DNA from: Acetobacter cibinongensis
GTDB taxonomy: Bacteria; Pseudomonadota; Alphaproteobacteria; Acetobacterales; Acetobacteraceae
DNA length: 64,000 nt
Direction: 5' to 3'
NCBI RefSeq assembly: GCF_000963925.1
Contig: NZ_BAMV01000016.1
Location: forward strand, 116,217 to 180,216
This document shows positions 18,434 to 28,726 of the stretch, one piece after another; the stretch's first letter is position 1, and each line of letters opens with the position of its first letter. The notes below the pieces were generated by a model. The model worked only from the letters and a program-made list of their open reading frames with translations, was not told where the DNA came from and ran no database searches. Made by a program: the position numbers and the translations under genes.

Positions 18434-20953
18434 ATGGCTGAAGAAAAGAAACCAGCAGTCAAGCGCAAGCGTAAGGCTCCGGCCAAAGAGCAGACCCCTC
18501 AGGTCGTGTCTGCCACGCCCGTATCAGATGAATCCGTAGCCGAAACTGTAGCAACAGCGGTTCCCCCCAAAAACAATCGTGTCGCAGTGCTTCCGCTGCG
18601 GGATATTGTGGTTTTCCCCCACATGATTGTTCCGCTCTTTGTTGGGCGTGAAAAATCCGTCAAAGCTCTGGAATCTGTGACGCGTGAAGACCGTCAGATT
18701 CTGCTGGTCGCCCAGAAAGATGCGGCACAGGATGATCCGGGCGTAGACGATGTGTATCGTTTTGGTACCGTGTCCACCATTCTCCAGTTGCTTAAACTGC
18801 CAGATGGCACCGTAAAAGTGCTGGTGGAAGGCGTGCGTCGTGCCAAGGTGAAAGAACTGCACGATATTGACGGGCATTTTGAAGCGGAAATTGAGGAAAT
18901 TTCCGAACAACCGGCTGCTGGGCCGGAAGCGGAAGCCCTTGGGCGTTCCATTATTTCCCAGTTTGAAGACTACATTAAGCTCAACAAGAAAATTGCCTCT
19001 GAAGTTCTGGTCTCTCTCAACCAGATCACGGACCTTTCCAAACTTGTTGATACGGTTGCCAGCCATCTGAACCTCAAGATTTCCGAAAAGCAGGAAATTC
19101 TTGAAGCACCAACCGTCATGCAGCAGATGGAAAAGGTTTTCGCTCATATTGAAGCGGAAATTGGGGTGCTTCAGGTTGAGAAAAAAATTCGCAACCGTGT
19201 CAAACGCCAGATGGAGAAGACCCAGCGCGAGTACTATCTGAACGAACAGCTCAAAGCTATTCAGAAGGAACTGGGTGAAGGCGAAGACGGCAAAGACGAA
19301 ACCAGCGAGATAGAAGAGCGGATCGCTAAAACCAAGCTTTCCAAGGAAGCGCGGGAAAAAGCGATTGCCGAACTGAAGAAGCTGCGTGGCATGAGCGCCA
19401 TGTCTGCCGAATCAACAGTGGTACGGAACTATCTGGACTGGATTCTGGGTATCCCTTGGAAAAAGCGGACCAAGGTTCGGCACGATCTGGCGGAAGCTGA
19501 GACCATTCTGGATACCGATCACTACGCGCTGGACAAAGTGAAAGAGCGTATTCTTGAGTATCTGGCGGTCCAGAGCCGTTCCCAGAAACTCAAAGGGCCG
19601 ATTCTGTGTCTGGTGGGACCACCCGGTGTTGGTAAGACGTCTCTGGCTCGGTCTATTGCTAAGGCTACGGGCCGCCAGTACGTGCGGATGTCACTGGGTG
19701 GTGTGCGTGATGAAGCCGAGATTCGGGGGCATCGCCGCACATATATTGGCTCCATGCCCGGAAAAATCGTGCAGGGTATGAAAAAAGCCAAGGTGTCCAA
19801 CCCGCTCTTCCTGCTGGATGAAATTGATAAACTGGGCGCTGACTGGCGCGGAGACCCGGCTTCTGCGCTGCTGGAAGTGCTGGATCCGGAGCAGAACAGC
19901 ACCTTTGCCGATCATTATCTGGAAGTAGATTATGATTTGTCAGACGTGATGTTCGTGACAACTGCCAACAGCCTGAACATGCCGCAGCCTCTGCTGGACC
20001 GTATGGAAATCATCCGCCTGTCTGGCTACACGGAAGACGAGAAGGTTGAAATCTGCCGTCGTCACCTTATTGCCAAGCAGGCAGACGCCCATAACCTCAA
20101 GGCAAGCGAATGGTCGATCAGTGATGACGCTTTGCGTGACCTGATTCGCTATTACACGCGGGAAGCCGGGGTGCGTAGCCTTGAGCGTGAGATCGCTAAT
20201 CTTGCCCGTAAGGTTGTGAAAGAGATTGTGACGGGTAAAGCCAAAAAAGTGGCCATTACCGTGCGTAATCTTGAAAAACTGGCCGGGGTCAAGCGCTTCC
20301 GTTACGGAGAGACCGAGGCGGAAGACATGGTGGGTATTGTCACCGGCTTGGCGTGGACCGAGGTTGGCGGCGAAATTCTGACTATTGAAAGCGTCATGGT
20401 TCCCGGTAAAGGCGGAATCGTCGAAACCGGGAAACTGGGCGATGTGATGAAGGAGAGTGTGTCTGCTGCGTTCTCTTATGTTCGTAGCCGCGCCACAACT
20501 TTTGGTATCGTCCCGACTCTCTTCGATAAGCGCAGTTTTCACGTTCATGTGCCCGAAGGTGCGACTCCTAAAGACGGGCCATCAGCCGGCGTTGCTATGG
20601 CAACATCTCTGGTTAGTGTTCTGACAGGCATACCCATTCGGCGCGATGTTGCCATGACAGGTGAGATCACACTGCGTGGGCGTGTGCTGGCAATTGGCGG
20701 ATTGAAAGAGAAGCTTCTTGCCGCAGTCAGGGCAGGGATCAAGACGGTCTTTATTCCCAAGGATAACGAAAAAGACCTGACGGAAATTCCTGATTCTGTG
20801 AAGAAAGATCTGGAAGTTGTGCCTGTCTCCCATGTGGATGAGGTGCTGGCGCGTGCGCTGGTGCGGCAACCAAAACCCATCCACTGGGAAGAAGTATCGG
20901 AACCTGTTCCGGGGGCGGAAGGAGTTAAGCCCGCTGCGGTCCTGCCGCACTGA
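18434..20953 (+). CDS. lon: ATP-dependent protease Lon
   Basis: The 839-residue AAA+ protease degrades misfolded and regulatory proteins in the cytosol. It begins with a Lys/Ala-rich leader (KKPAVKRKRKAPAK) of about 50 residues, then the LON substrate-binding domain (VAVLPLRDIVVFPHMIVPLFVGR). The ATPase has GPPGVGKTS and LFLLDEIDKLG. The protease domain has the catalytic serine in PKDGPSAGVAMATSL. The ATG at 18434 has GGAGG eight bases upstream. ATG 18428 is too close to it, and the open frame upstream is not Lon-like. The basic N-terminal leader is longer than in E. coli Lon. Confidence 0.96.
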   Translation: MAEEKKPAVKRKRKAPAKEQTPQVVSATPVSDESVAETVATAVPPKNNRVAVLPLRDIVVFPHMIVPLFVGREKSVKALESVTREDRQILLVAQKDAAQDDPGVDDVYRFGTVSTILQLLKLPDGTVKVLVEGVRRAKVKELHDIDGHFEAEIEEISEQPAAGPEAEALGRSIISQFEDYIKLNKKIASEVLVSLNQITDLSKLVDTVASHLNLKISEKQEILEAPTVMQQMEKVFAHIEAEIGVLQVEKKIRNRVKRQMEKTQREYYLNEQLKAIQKELGEGEDGKDETSEIEERIAKTKLSKEAREKAIAELKKLRGMSAMSAESTVVRNYLDWILGIPWKKRTKVRHDLAEAETILDTDHYALDKVKERILEYLAVQSRSQKLKGPILCLVGPPGVGKTSLARSIAKATGRQYVRMSLGGVRDEAEIRGHRRTYIGSMPGKIVQGMKKAKVSNPLFLLDEIDKLGADWRGDPASALLEVLDPEQNSTFADHYLEVDYDLSDVMFVTTANSLNMPQPLLDRMEIIRLSGYTEDEKVEICRRHLIAKQADAHNLKASEWSISDDALRDLIRYYTREAGVRSLEREIANLARKVVKEIVTGKAKKVAITVRNLEKLAGVKRFRYGETEAEDMVGIVTGLAWTEVGGEILTIESVMVPGKGGIVETGKLGDVMKESVSAAFSYVRSRATTFGIVPTLFDKRSFHVHVPEGATPKDGPSAGVAMATSLVSVLTGIPIRRDVAMTGEITLRGRVLAIGGLKEKLLAAVRAGIKTVFIPKDNEKDLTEIPDSVKKDLEVVPVSHVDEVLARALVRQPKPIHWEEVSEPVPGAEGVKPAAVLPH

Positions 20954-20962
20954 CAGGAAACA

Positions 20963-21024
20963 GCACTATGACGTCGATCTTTGCGCTTGATCGGTTGACG
21001 TAGCGAAAAACGGCTTCATAGTGC
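20963..21024 (+). other. Long imperfect hairpin between lon and hup
   Basis: GCACTATGA and TCATAGTGC form a perfect 9-bp outer stem 62 bases apart. Inside, CGTCGATC can pair with GATC and GACG to extend one arm, leaving AGCGAAAAACGGCT on the other side. There is no T-run after it. It starts ten bases past the lon stop and ends 72 bases before hup, so it may be a processed leader, an attenuator or a small RNA. Confidence 0.5.
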
Positions 21025-21096
21025 GACCGGGAAGCGGACAGGCGGAACCAAGCCGCCCGCCGCGCCAGCAATTGTGATACTTAAGAAAGGCGTAAA

Positions 21097-21381
21097 ATGG
21101 ATAAGCCGCTCAACAAGCAGGAACTCGTTGCGGCAGTAGCCGATGAGGCTGCTCTGCCAAAGGCGAAGGCTGGAGAAGTGGTCGACGCCGTATTCGGTGC
21201 TATCGAGAAAGCCCTTTCTGGTGGGCAGGAAGTTCGTCTTGTTGGTTTCGGTACGTTTGTGACCGCTACCCGTAAGGCAGCCAAAGGGCGTAACCCACGC
21301 ACCGGCGAGGAAATTGATATTCCTGCTTCTACCTCTGTCCGTTTCAAGCCGGGCAAGGCACTGAAAGACGCCGTGAGCTAA
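21097..21381 (+). CDS. hupB: DNA-binding protein HU
   Basis: The 94-residue histone-like protein has the HU fold. The N-terminal helices are LNKQELVAAVADEAALPKAKA. The beta arm contains VGFGTFVTATRKAAKGRNPRTGEEIDIPAS, with the RNPRTG motif that inserts into DNA. It bends and compacts DNA as a dimer. Position after lon is the conserved arrangement. AAGAAAGG before the ATG supports the start. A strong terminator and tRNA-Val follow. IHF is excluded by the HU-like arm, though small family members can be hard to separate. Confidence 0.94.
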   Translation: MDKPLNKQELVAAVADEAALPKAKAGEVVDAVFGAIEKALSGGQEVRLVGFGTFVTATRKAAKGRNPRTGEEIDIPASTSVRFKPGKALKDAVS

Positions 21382-21410
21382 TTTCTTCAAAGAAAATAGT
21401 TTTTTTGGCG

Positions 21411-21454
21411 AACGGGCGGCAAAACCTTAAAAAAAGGGGTTGCCGCCCGTTTTC
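21411..21454 (+). terminator. Rho-independent terminator of hup
   Basis: AACGGGCGGCAA and TTGCCGCCCGTT form a 12-bp perfect stem with an A-rich loop, followed by TTTTC. It lies 30 bases past the hup stop. Confidence 0.92.
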
Positions 21455-21475
21455 ATTTGTGGCACATACTGCGGC

Positions 21476-21550
21476 GGGCGGTTAGCTCAGCGGTAGAGCG
21501 TCTCGTTTACACCGAGATGGCCGGGGGTTCGATCCCCTCACCGCCCACCA
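21476..21550 (+). tRNA. tRNA-Val (anticodon TAC)
   Basis: The 75-base tRNA has acceptor stem GGGCGGT/ACCGCCC, D-arm TAGCTCAGCGGTAGAGC, anticodon stem TCTCG/CGAGA around TTTACAC, T-arm GGGGGTTCGATCCCC, and an encoded CCA. It reads GUA and probably other GUN valine codons. Confidence 0.96.
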
Positions 21551-21577
21551 TTCCACTTTTTAAGTGGAATTATGCAA

Positions 21578-21597
21578 GTAAGAGCTTCGGCTCTTAC
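21578..21597 (+). terminator. UUCG-loop hairpin after tRNA-Val
   Basis: GTAAGAGC and GCTCTTAC make a perfect 8-bp stem closed by a TTCG tetraloop, 27 bases past the tRNA. A smaller hairpin, TTCCACTT/AAGTGGAA, precedes it. No strong T-run follows, so it is a likely 3'-end or processing signal of the tRNA transcript rather than a textbook terminator. The remaining stretch to nuoA should hold the nuo promoter; no clear consensus was picked out. Confidence 0.55.
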
Positions 21598-21777
21598 CTT
21601 CCATAAAAAAGTAAAAATCTGGTTATTAAGCCTTAATAATCAGAGAGATATCCCAAGTAATCACGGGAAAGTTCCCGCTAATACTGCGCTGAGGCATGGT
21701 TGTTCTGTGCGTCAGGGAGTAGTCTTGCCTGCAACACGTTTGGTTTCATAACCTTAACGAAAGCAGGAGCGCCCCCA

Positions 21778-22143
21778 ATGCAATCTGTTTTAGGTGACTA
21801 CGCGCCAGTTCTCATATTTGGTGCCATTTCGGTAGTCATCGCAGCCGCCATGTTAGGTATGGCGTTGGTGAGTGGGCATCAGAAGCCCTACCCAGAAAAA
21901 ACCACGGCCTATGAATGCGGCTTTGAGGCTTTTGATGATGCCCGTCGCCGCTTTGATGTGCGGTTTTATCTGGTGGCTATTCTGTTCATTATTTTCGACC
22001 TTGAGGTCGCCTTCCTTTTTCCATGGGCGGTAAGTCTGTCTCGCATCGGGCTATTTGGTTTCTTGTCCATGCTGGGGTTCCTCAGCGTGCTGGGTATCGG
22101 CTTCCTGTATGAGTGGCGCAAAGGCGCGCTGGATTGGGATTGA
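21778..22143 (+). CDS. nuoA: NADH-quinone oxidoreductase subunit A
   Basis: The 121-residue membrane subunit of complex I has three helices. It carries the conserved [43 protein letters not shown] region; its Cys-containing loop lies at the quinone-site interface. The ATG at 21778 follows GCAGGAG. The frame is open 26 codons upstream from a TTG, but this adds no family-like sequence. It opens the nuo operon. Confidence 0.95.
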   Translation: MQSVLGDYAPVLIFGAISVVIAAAMLGMALVSGHQKPYPEKTTAYECGFEAFDDARRRFDVRFYLVAILFIIFDLEVAFLFPWAVSLSRIGLFGFLSMLGFLSVLGIGFLYEWRKGALDWD

Positions 22144-22160
22144 AAGGGGAGACGCTGCCT

Positions 22161-22724
22161 ATGTCTGAATCTTCACATGATGATGTCGTGCTGTGGAACC
22201 GTGAAGCACTGCCGCCCGGCCCAGAGCAGGACGCAGTGGTGCGCGGTATAACCGGCGCTATTGCCGAGAAAGGCTTTGTTGTTGCCAATCTCGACAAACT
22301 GGTAAACTGGGGCCGCACAGGTAGCCTGTGGCCAATGTCTTTTGGTCTGGCATGCTGCGCTGTGGAGATGATCCACGCCTACATGCCACGCTATGACCTT
22401 GACCGTATGGGCATTATTCCGCGCGGCTCGCCTCGTCAGTCTGATGTCATGATTGTCGCGGGCACACTTACCAACAAAATGGCCCCGGTGCTGCGCCGCC
22501 TGTATGAGCAGATGGCAGAGCCCCGTTGGGTTATTTCCATGGGTTCCTGCGCTAACGGGGGCGGGTATTACCACTACTCTTATTCCGTGGTGCGTGGCTG
22601 TGACCGTATTGTACCGGTTGACGTCTATGTGCCTGGCTGCCCGCCTACGGCAGAGGCGCTGATCTACGGTATCATGCTGCTTCAAAAGAAGATCCGTCGG
22701 ACGGGGACAATCCTGCGTGGCTGA
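22161..22724 (+). CDS. nuoB: NADH-quinone oxidoreductase subunit B
   Basis: The 187-residue hydrophilic subunit carries the terminal 4Fe-4S cluster N2, which hands electrons to quinone. The ligand cysteines are visible in [33 protein letters not shown] and [11 protein letters not shown]. The ATG follows GGGGAGACGCTGCCT. The stop overlaps the GTG start of nuoC by eight bases. Confidence 0.96.
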   Translation: MSESSHDDVVLWNREALPPGPEQDAVVRGITGAIAEKGFVVANLDKLVNWGRTGSLWPMSFGLACCAVEMIHAYMPRYDLDRMGIIPRGSPRQSDVMIVAGTLTNKMAPVLRRLYEQMAEPRWVISMGSCANGGGYYHYSYSVVRGCDRIVPVDVYVPGCPPTAEALIYGIMLLQKKIRRTGTILRG

Positions 22725-23379
22725 GCATTCCCTTACACTGCAGGCGTCCCGCATGCAGGGGCAGGTTGGTGCCATGGCGTTTACGCTGGCAACATCCTTG
22801 CCCGACATCCATATGGCGGCAGTAGAAAAAGGCGAATTGGTTGTAAAAACCACGCGTGAGCGGTTGCTTACTCTCCTGACCCAACTGCGGGATGACCCAC
22901 GCTACCGGTTTGAGCAGCTTATGGACCTATGCGGTGTAGATTATCTCAGCAGGCCAGAGCGGTTTGATGTGGTTTATAATCTGCTCTCGGTCACGCATAA
23001 CCACCGTATTCGCGTTATCGTCACAACGGATGAGACCACGCCCGTGCCATCAGTTCACCATCTGTGGCCAAGTGCTACATGGTGGGAGCGTGAATGCTAT
23101 GATCTGTTCGGCGTGGTGTTTTCTGGTCAGCCAGATATGCGCCGTATTCTAACAGATGACGGTTTTGAAGATTTCCCTCTCCGCAAAGACTTCCCTCTGA
23201 CTGGGTATGAGGAAGTGCGGTACGATGTTGAGAAACGTCAGGTCGTAAAAGAACCTGTTTCTCTGACACAGGATTTCAGAGATTTTGATTTCGTGTCGCC
23301 GTGGGAGGGAATGCTCACGCTGCCGGGTGATGAAAAAGCCCATGAGGTCAGGCAAGGTATCAAGAGGGCCCGTGGATGA
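22717..23379 (+). CDS. nuoC: NADH-quinone oxidoreductase subunit C
   Basis: The 220-residue subunit forms part of the peripheral arm with NuoD. It shows the NuoC signature [51 protein letters not shown] near residues 123-170. The GTG start overlaps the end of nuoB, and GGGGACAA lies upstream. NuoC and NuoD are separate proteins here, not fused as in E. coli. The stop overlaps the ATG of nuoD. Confidence 0.95.
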   Translation: MAEHSLTLQASRMQGQVGAMAFTLATSLPDIHMAAVEKGELVVKTTRERLLTLLTQLRDDPRYRFEQLMDLCGVDYLSRPERFDVVYNLLSVTHNHRIRVIVTTDETTPVPSVHHLWPSATWWERECYDLFGVVFSGQPDMRRILTDDGFEDFPLRKDFPLTGYEEVRYDVEKRQVVKEPVSLTQDFRDFDFVSPWEGMLTLPGDEKAHEVRQGIKRARG

Positions 23380-24659
23380 CAGAGTTTCAGAACGCCCCTG
23401 ACAGGTCCGTTGAGACACTCCTGAAGCAGGATATTCCTGAAACCCTTTTGCCTGATCAGCAGGTTGAAGGGGGTGCGCCTAGGCGGATTGTGGAGTTTGA
23501 CTCGCATAAACTCAACTTTGGTCCGCAACATCCGTCAGCGCACGGGGTGCTCCGGCTTGTGCTGGAACTGGAAGGCGAGGTGGTAGCCCGCGCAGACCCG
23601 CATATCGGGCTGCTCCATCGGGGTACGGAAAAGCTGATAGAATATAAAAGCTATCAGAAAGCCCTGCCATATTTTGACCGGCTGGATTATGCCTCCCCGA
23701 TGTGTGAAGAGCAGGCTTTTGCTCTGGCTACAGAAAAACTCCTGGGGATTGATATTCCGGAACGCGCTAAATGGCTGCGGGTGCTCTTTGCGGAAATCAC
23801 CCGTATTCTCAACCATATTCTCAATATTACCGCGATGGGCCTGGACTGTGGTGCAGTCACCCCCGCTTTGTGGGGATATGAAGAGCGCGAGAAGTTGCTG
23901 GAGTTTTATGAAGCCGCTTCAGGGGCTCGGTTCCATGCCAATTACTTCCGGCCTGGTGGCGTTGCGCGTGATATTCCGACGGAACTGGAAGACCGCATTG
24001 GCATCTGGTCCAGAGAATTTCCGGCCTGGATTGATGAGCTGGAAGGCTTGCTGACAGAAAACCGTATCTGGAAACAGCGTACAGTCGGTATTGGGATTTT
24101 TACGTCAGAACAGGCTTTGGCATGGGGGTTCAGTGGCCCATGTTTGCGTGCTTCCGGTGTGCCATGGGACCTGCGGCGCAGTCAGCCTTACGACAATTAC
24201 CATAAGGTTGATTTTAAAGTGCCAGTAACCCGGCAAGGTGACTGTTATGACCGCTATCTGGTGCGCATTCAGGAAATGCGAGAAAGCGTCAAGATTATTA
24301 CGCAGTGCCTTGCCATGATGCGTCCGGGTGCGGTGAAGGTGCAGGACCCCAAATTTGCACCACCACCGCGTGCGGAAATGAAGCGCTCAATGGAAGCGCT
24401 CATCCATCACTTCAAATTGTATAGCGAGGGCTATCACGTGCCGCCCGGAGCAACCTATACAGCAGTGGAAAGTCCGAAAGGCGAGTTTGGGGTGTATCTG
24501 GTAGCTGATGGCAGCAATAGGCCTTACCGCTGTAAAATACGCCCAACAGGCTTTGCTCATTTGCAAGCGCTGGATGAGTTGTCCCGCCGCGCCATGCTGG
24601 CGGATATGGTAGCTGTTCTTGGCTCGCTCGATCTTGTGTTCGGGGAGGTTGACCGTTGA
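23376..24659 (+). CDS. nuoD: NADH-quinone oxidoreductase subunit D
   Basis: The 427-residue 49-kDa-type subunit forms the quinone-binding cavity with NuoB. It shows [24 protein letters not shown] (near residue 48), the [14 protein letters not shown] segment, and the C-terminal FGEVDR. The first 45 residues are a variable leader. Start and stop both overlap neighbours (ATGA with nuoC, TTGA with nuoE). Confidence 0.97.
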   Translation: MTEFQNAPDRSVETLLKQDIPETLLPDQQVEGGAPRRIVEFDSHKLNFGPQHPSAHGVLRLVLELEGEVVARADPHIGLLHRGTEKLIEYKSYQKALPYFDRLDYASPMCEEQAFALATEKLLGIDIPERAKWLRVLFAEITRILNHILNITAMGLDCGAVTPALWGYEEREKLLEFYEAASGARFHANYFRPGGVARDIPTELEDRIGIWSREFPAWIDELEGLLTENRIWKQRTVGIGIFTSEQALAWGFSGPCLRASGVPWDLRRSQPYDNYHKVDFKVPVTRQGDCYDRYLVRIQEMRESVKIITQCLAMMRPGAVKVQDPKFAPPPRAEMKRSMEALIHHFKLYSEGYHVPPGATYTAVESPKGEFGVYLVADGSNRPYRCKIRPTGFAHLQALDELSRRAMLADMVAVLGSLDLVFGEVDR

Positions 24660-25300
24660 CATCATCTTGGAAACCGGCTGAGCAGCCGGAGAGTTTTTCT
24701 TTTGATGCGGCGTCAGAAGCTGAAATTCAAACGGTTCTGGCCAAATATCCCCCCGCACGCAAAGCTAGTGCCGTCATGCCTTTGCTCTACATTGCGCAAA
24801 GGCAGATGGGCCGGATGACCGGAAGCGCCTGGATACCACTCGTTGCGATGGACGAGATAGCACAGAGGCTGGAGATGGCAGCCATCCGTGTTTATGAAGT
24901 TGCGTCCTTTTACACCATGTTCAACACGCAACCGATCGGCCGCTATCATTTGCAGGTCTGCACCACCACACCATGCTGGTTACGTGGTTCTGATGATGTG
25001 ACGCAGGCTTGCAAAAAAGCAACTGGTATCACCAGTTTTGGCGAAACCAGTCAGGATGGACTGTTTACCCTGACGCAGGTTGAGTGTCTGGGGGCATGCT
25101 CGAATGCGCCCATTTTGCAAGTTGATGATGATTTCTATGAAGATATGGATGCGTCCAGCACTGAAGCTCTGATTGCTGCGTTGCGGGACGGAACCAGACC
25201 GCCGCCTGGGCCAGCCATAAACCGTAATGGCTCCGCGCCGGAAGGTGGGCGCAAAACCCTGCTGGAAACAGCAGGCCCAACACCTTCAGTCACGCAGTAG
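24656..25300 (+). CDS. nuoE: NADH-quinone oxidoreductase subunit E
   Basis: The 214-residue thioredoxin-like subunit carries the 2Fe-2S cluster N1a. The ligands are in [11 protein letters not shown] and [11 protein letters not shown] (about residues 102-148). The TTG start overlaps the nuoD stop, with GGGGAGG just upstream. The C-terminal 35 residues are a Pro/Gly-rich tail that is variable in the family. Confidence 0.95.
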   Translation: MTSSWKPAEQPESFSFDAASEAEIQTVLAKYPPARKASAVMPLLYIAQRQMGRMTGSAWIPLVAMDEIAQRLEMAAIRVYEVASFYTMFNTQPIGRYHLQVCTTTPCWLRGSDDVTQACKKATGITSFGETSQDGLFTLTQVECLGACSNAPILQVDDDFYEDMDASSTEALIAALRDGTRPPPGPAINRNGSAPEGGRKTLLETAGPTPSVTQ

Positions 25301-25311
25301 GAGGGACGGGT

Positions 25312-26640
25312 ATGTTGCAGGACAAAGACCGTATTTTTACAAATCTATACGGTCAAAATGACTGGAAACTGGCCGGTGCCCGCCAGCGTGGGGATTGGCA
25401 CGACACCGCAGCTATTCTTGCCAAAGGGCGGGATGCCATTTTGGCGGAAATGAAAGCTTCCGGCTTGCGCGGGCGTGGTGGCGCAGGGTTTCCCACCGGG
25501 CTTAAATGGTCTTTTATGCCAAAGCAGTCGGATGGCCGCCCAAGTTATCTGGTCATTAATGGGGACGAATCAGAACCCGGCACCTGCAAAGACCGTGAGG
25601 TCATGCGGCACGAGCCTCATAAGTTAATAGAAAGCGCTCTTATCGCGTCTTTTGCTATGGGGGCGCACGCAGCCTATATTTATATTCGTGGCGAGTTTTT
25701 CCGTGAAGCAGAGCATCTGCAATATGCGGTGGATGAAGCCTACGCAGCAGGACTTCTTGGTCCCAATGCTGCTGATACCGGCTGGGATTTTGATTTCTAT
25801 ATCCATCGTGGTGCCGGTGCCTATATTTGTGGCGAAGAGACAGCGTTGCTGGAAAGCCTTGAAGGTAAAAAAGGCCAACCCCGCATGAAGCCACCATTCC
25901 CTGCGGGTGTCGGGCTTTATGGGTGCCCCACTACCGTCAATAACGTGGAAAGTATTGCGGTTGCCTCAACCATTTTGCGGCGTGGCGGGGCGTGGTTTTC
26001 CAGTTTGGGGCGTCCCAATAACGCTGGAACCAAGCTCATGGCTATTTCCGGGCATGTAAATACACCATGCGTGTTTGAGGAAGAGCTAGGCGTTCCGCTC
26101 AAAGAGATTGTCGAAAAACACGGTGGCGGTGTGCGCGGTGGATGGGACAATCTTCTGGCTGTTATTCCGGGCGGGTGTTCCGTGCCGGTGCTTCCAAAAT
26201 CGGTCTGTGAAACTGTTTTGATGGACTACGACAGCCTGCGTGCCGAACGCTCCGGGTTGGGCACTGCCTGCATGATTGTGATGGATCGTTCGACCGATAT
26301 CATTGAGGCAATTGCCCGCTTCTCCCGCTTTTTCAAACACGAAAGCTGTGGCCAGTGCACACCCTGCCGGGAAGGGACCGGGTGGATGATGCGCATGATG
26401 GACCGCATGGTGCAGGGGCGCGCAGAGTTGGAGGAAATTGACCTGTTAGAGCAGGTCACCCGGCAGGTGGAAGGCAATACCATCTGTGCGCTGGGGGATG
26501 CTGCGGCATGGCCTATTCAAGGGCTTATCCGGCATTTCAGGCCTGAAATGGAAGCCCGTATCCAGCACTATAAGGCTGCTTTGGGCAGCACCGGACTTGT
26601 TCAGGTGCCAGCCCAGACCATGCCCGTAGCAGCGGAGTAA
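25312..26640 (+). CDS. nuoF: NADH-quinone oxidoreductase subunit F
   Basis: The 442-residue subunit is the NADH dehydrogenase proper, binding NADH, FMN and cluster N3. Nucleotide sites are visible as [18 protein letters not shown] and [23 protein letters not shown]. The cluster ligands are in [12 protein letters not shown]. It has GGAGGGACGG before the ATG and is followed by nuoG after four bases. Confidence 0.97.
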   Translation: MLQDKDRIFTNLYGQNDWKLAGARQRGDWHDTAAILAKGRDAILAEMKASGLRGRGGAGFPTGLKWSFMPKQSDGRPSYLVINGDESEPGTCKDREVMRHEPHKLIESALIASFAMGAHAAYIYIRGEFFREAEHLQYAVDEAYAAGLLGPNAADTGWDFDFYIHRGAGAYICGEETALLESLEGKKGQPRMKPPFPAGVGLYGCPTTVNNVESIAVASTILRRGGAWFSSLGRPNNAGTKLMAISGHVNTPCVFEEELGVPLKEIVEKHGGGVRGGWDNLLAVIPGGCSVPVLPKSVCETVLMDYDSLRAERSGLGTACMIVMDRSTDIIEAIARFSRFFKHESCGQCTPCREGTGWMMRMMDRMVQGRAELEEIDLLEQVTRQVEGNTICALGDAAAWPIQGLIRHFRPEMEARIQHYKAALGSTGLVQVPAQTMPVAAE

Positions 26641-26644
26641 AATT

Positions 26645-28720
26645 ATGGTCAGGGTCATTGTTGATGGCACGCCAGTTGATGTGCCGCCCGGTTCAAGCGC
26701 TCTCCAGGCCTGTGAAGCCGCAGGTAAGGAAATACCTCGCTTCTGCTACCATGAGCGGCTGTCTGTTGCGGGTAACTGCCGTATGTGCCTTGTGCAGGTC
26801 GTACGCGCCCCCAAGCCCGTTGCGTCCTGCGGTTTTCCGGTTGCGGACGGTATGGAAATCCTGACGGATACCGAGGTTGTACGCCGTGCCCGCAGAGCGG
26901 TCATGGAGTTCCTGCTTATCAATCACCCGCTGGATTGCCCCATTTGCGATCAGGGCGGCGAGTGTGACTTGCAGGACCAGGCTTACGGCTATGGCACTGG
27001 TGTGTCCCGGTATCAGGAAGCCAAGCGTGCTGTAACGGACAAAGACCTGGGGCCACTGGTTAAAACGGTCATGACGCGCTGCATTCAATGCACACGCTGC
27101 GTCCGTTTCACGACCGAGGTGGCTGGCACACCAGAACTTGGCATGGTCTCGCGTGGGGAAAATGCGGAGATCACAACCTATGTCGAAAAAGCCCTGACGT
27201 CTGAGCTTTCCGGCAATCTTATTGATATTTGCCCCGTGGGTGCGTTGACCGCCAAACCATCGGCTTTCCGGGCCCGCTCATGGGAATATAAAAAGACAGA
27301 TAGCATAGATGTCATGGATGCTGTGGGCACAAACATCCAGATACAGGCCCGTGGCGGCGAGGTGATGCGGATTGTCCCGCGTGTCAATGATGCTGTGAAT
27401 GAAGAGTGGCTGTCAGATAAAGGCCGTTTCTCTATTGATGGTCTTAAACGCAGACGGCTCGATCACCCTTGGGTGCGCGTGCATGGCAAGTTACACAAGG
27501 CCTCCTGGCAGGAAGCATTTGTTTCTCTTGCCCGCAGGCTGGAAGGCGTGCCGGGTGAGCGCATTGGTGCTCTTGCGGGAGACCTTTGTGACGCAGAAAG
27601 TTTGTGCGCCCTTAAAGACCTCATGACCGCACTTGGCTCTGCCAATATAGACTGCCGTCAGGATGGCGCGTGGTATGACACCTCGCAGCGCTCCGGTTAC
27701 CTGTTTAATAGCGATATTAGCGGTATTGACGATGCCGATGCCCTGTTGCTGATCGGGACAAACCCACGGCATGAGGCTCCTGTGCTCAATGCGCGTATTC
27801 GTAAACGGTTTTTACGGAGCGGGCGCGGCAAATTTCCAGTTGCTACACTCGGTGTGCCGACAAGTGATCTGACCTATCCGGTGGAAACACTGGGAGACGG
27901 GCCAGAAGGCCTGAAAACTCTTCTGGATGGATCACATGCTTTTGCGGACGTGCTTAAAAACGCCAAACGACCCATGATTATTGTAGGGCACGGCGCTTTA
28001 ACCCGTCCGGATGCAAAAGCTATTTATACAGCCGCTTATAGTTTGGCGCAGCAGGTGGGTGCCTGTGCGGAGGGCTGGAACGGTTTTAACATTCTGCATA
28101 CGGCAGCATCGCGTGTAGCGGGTCTGGACCTCGGTTTTTTGCCGGGCCAGCGTGGCTTGGCGGGCACCAACATGCTCCGTAACGGCGTGGAAGTGCTCTG
28201 GCTGCTCGGTGCCGATGATTTTCCGTTAGAGAAAATAGGGCCAGAAACTTTTGTGGTCTATCAAGGCCATCATGGTGACGCTGCTGCTGCGCGGGCGGAT
28301 GTAATCCTTCCAGGCGCGGCTTATACCGAAAAACCCGGCACATACGTTAACACCGCAGGGCGTGTGCAGCGGGCCTTCAGGGCTATTTTCCCGCCGGGTC
28401 AGGCCAAGGAAGACTGGCGCATTATACGTGCCTTTTCTGAAGTGGTTGGGCACACGTTGCCTTATGACACTCAGGACGGGGTGCGGGCGCGAATGGCAGA
28501 GTTGAACCCCATCTTTGCAACTGGGGGCGGAGCAACATCCGACCGCCTGTTAGGGCGGGTTGGTGTAGACAATCCGATATTATCGGATCTGACGGGCTAT
28601 CCCTTCCGGGCCGTGATTGCGGACTATTATCAGACCAACCCGATAAGCCGTGCCAGTCCCACCATGGCGGAATGTTCCCGCGTGTACGGCTCGGCACACG
28701 CTGCCGTAGCAGCGGAGTAG
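26645..28720 (+). CDS. nuoG: NADH-quinone oxidoreductase subunit G
   Basis: The 691-residue Fe-S subunit has an N-terminal 2Fe-2S ferredoxin domain (RFCYHERLSVAGNCRMCLVQV). A His-Cys cluster region (NHPLDCPICDQGGECDLQDQ) and a CIQCTRCVRF cluster follow. The C-terminal two thirds is a molybdopterin-oxidoreductase-like domain without catalytic cofactor function. The length fits the alphaproteobacterial short form; E. coli NuoG is longer. Confidence 0.96.
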   Translation: MVRVIVDGTPVDVPPGSSALQACEAAGKEIPRFCYHERLSVAGNCRMCLVQVVRAPKPVASCGFPVADGMEILTDTEVVRRARRAVMEFLLINHPLDCPICDQGGECDLQDQAYGYGTGVSRYQEAKRAVTDKDLGPLVKTVMTRCIQCTRCVRFTTEVAGTPELGMVSRGENAEITTYVEKALTSELSGNLIDICPVGALTAKPSAFRARSWEYKKTDSIDVMDAVGTNIQIQARGGEVMRIVPRVNDAVNEEWLSDKGRFSIDGLKRRRLDHPWVRVHGKLHKASWQEAFVSLARRLEGVPGERIGALAGDLCDAESLCALKDLMTALGSANIDCRQDGAWYDTSQRSGYLFNSDISGIDDADALLLIGTNPRHEAPVLNARIRKRFLRSGRGKFPVATLGVPTSDLTYPVETLGDGPEGLKTLLDGSHAFADVLKNAKRPMIIVGHGALTRPDAKAIYTAAYSLAQQVGACAEGWNGFNILHTAASRVAGLDLGFLPGQRGLAGTNMLRNGVEVLWLLGADDFPLEKIGPETFVVYQGHHGDAAAARADVILPGAAYTEKPGTYVNTAGRVQRAFRAIFPPGQAKEDWRIIRAFSEVVGHTLPYDTQDGVRARMAELNPIFATGGGATSDRLLGRVGVDNPILSDLTGYPFRAVIADYYQTNPISRASPTMAECSRVYGSAHAAVAAE

Positions 28721-28726
28721 AGGCCC

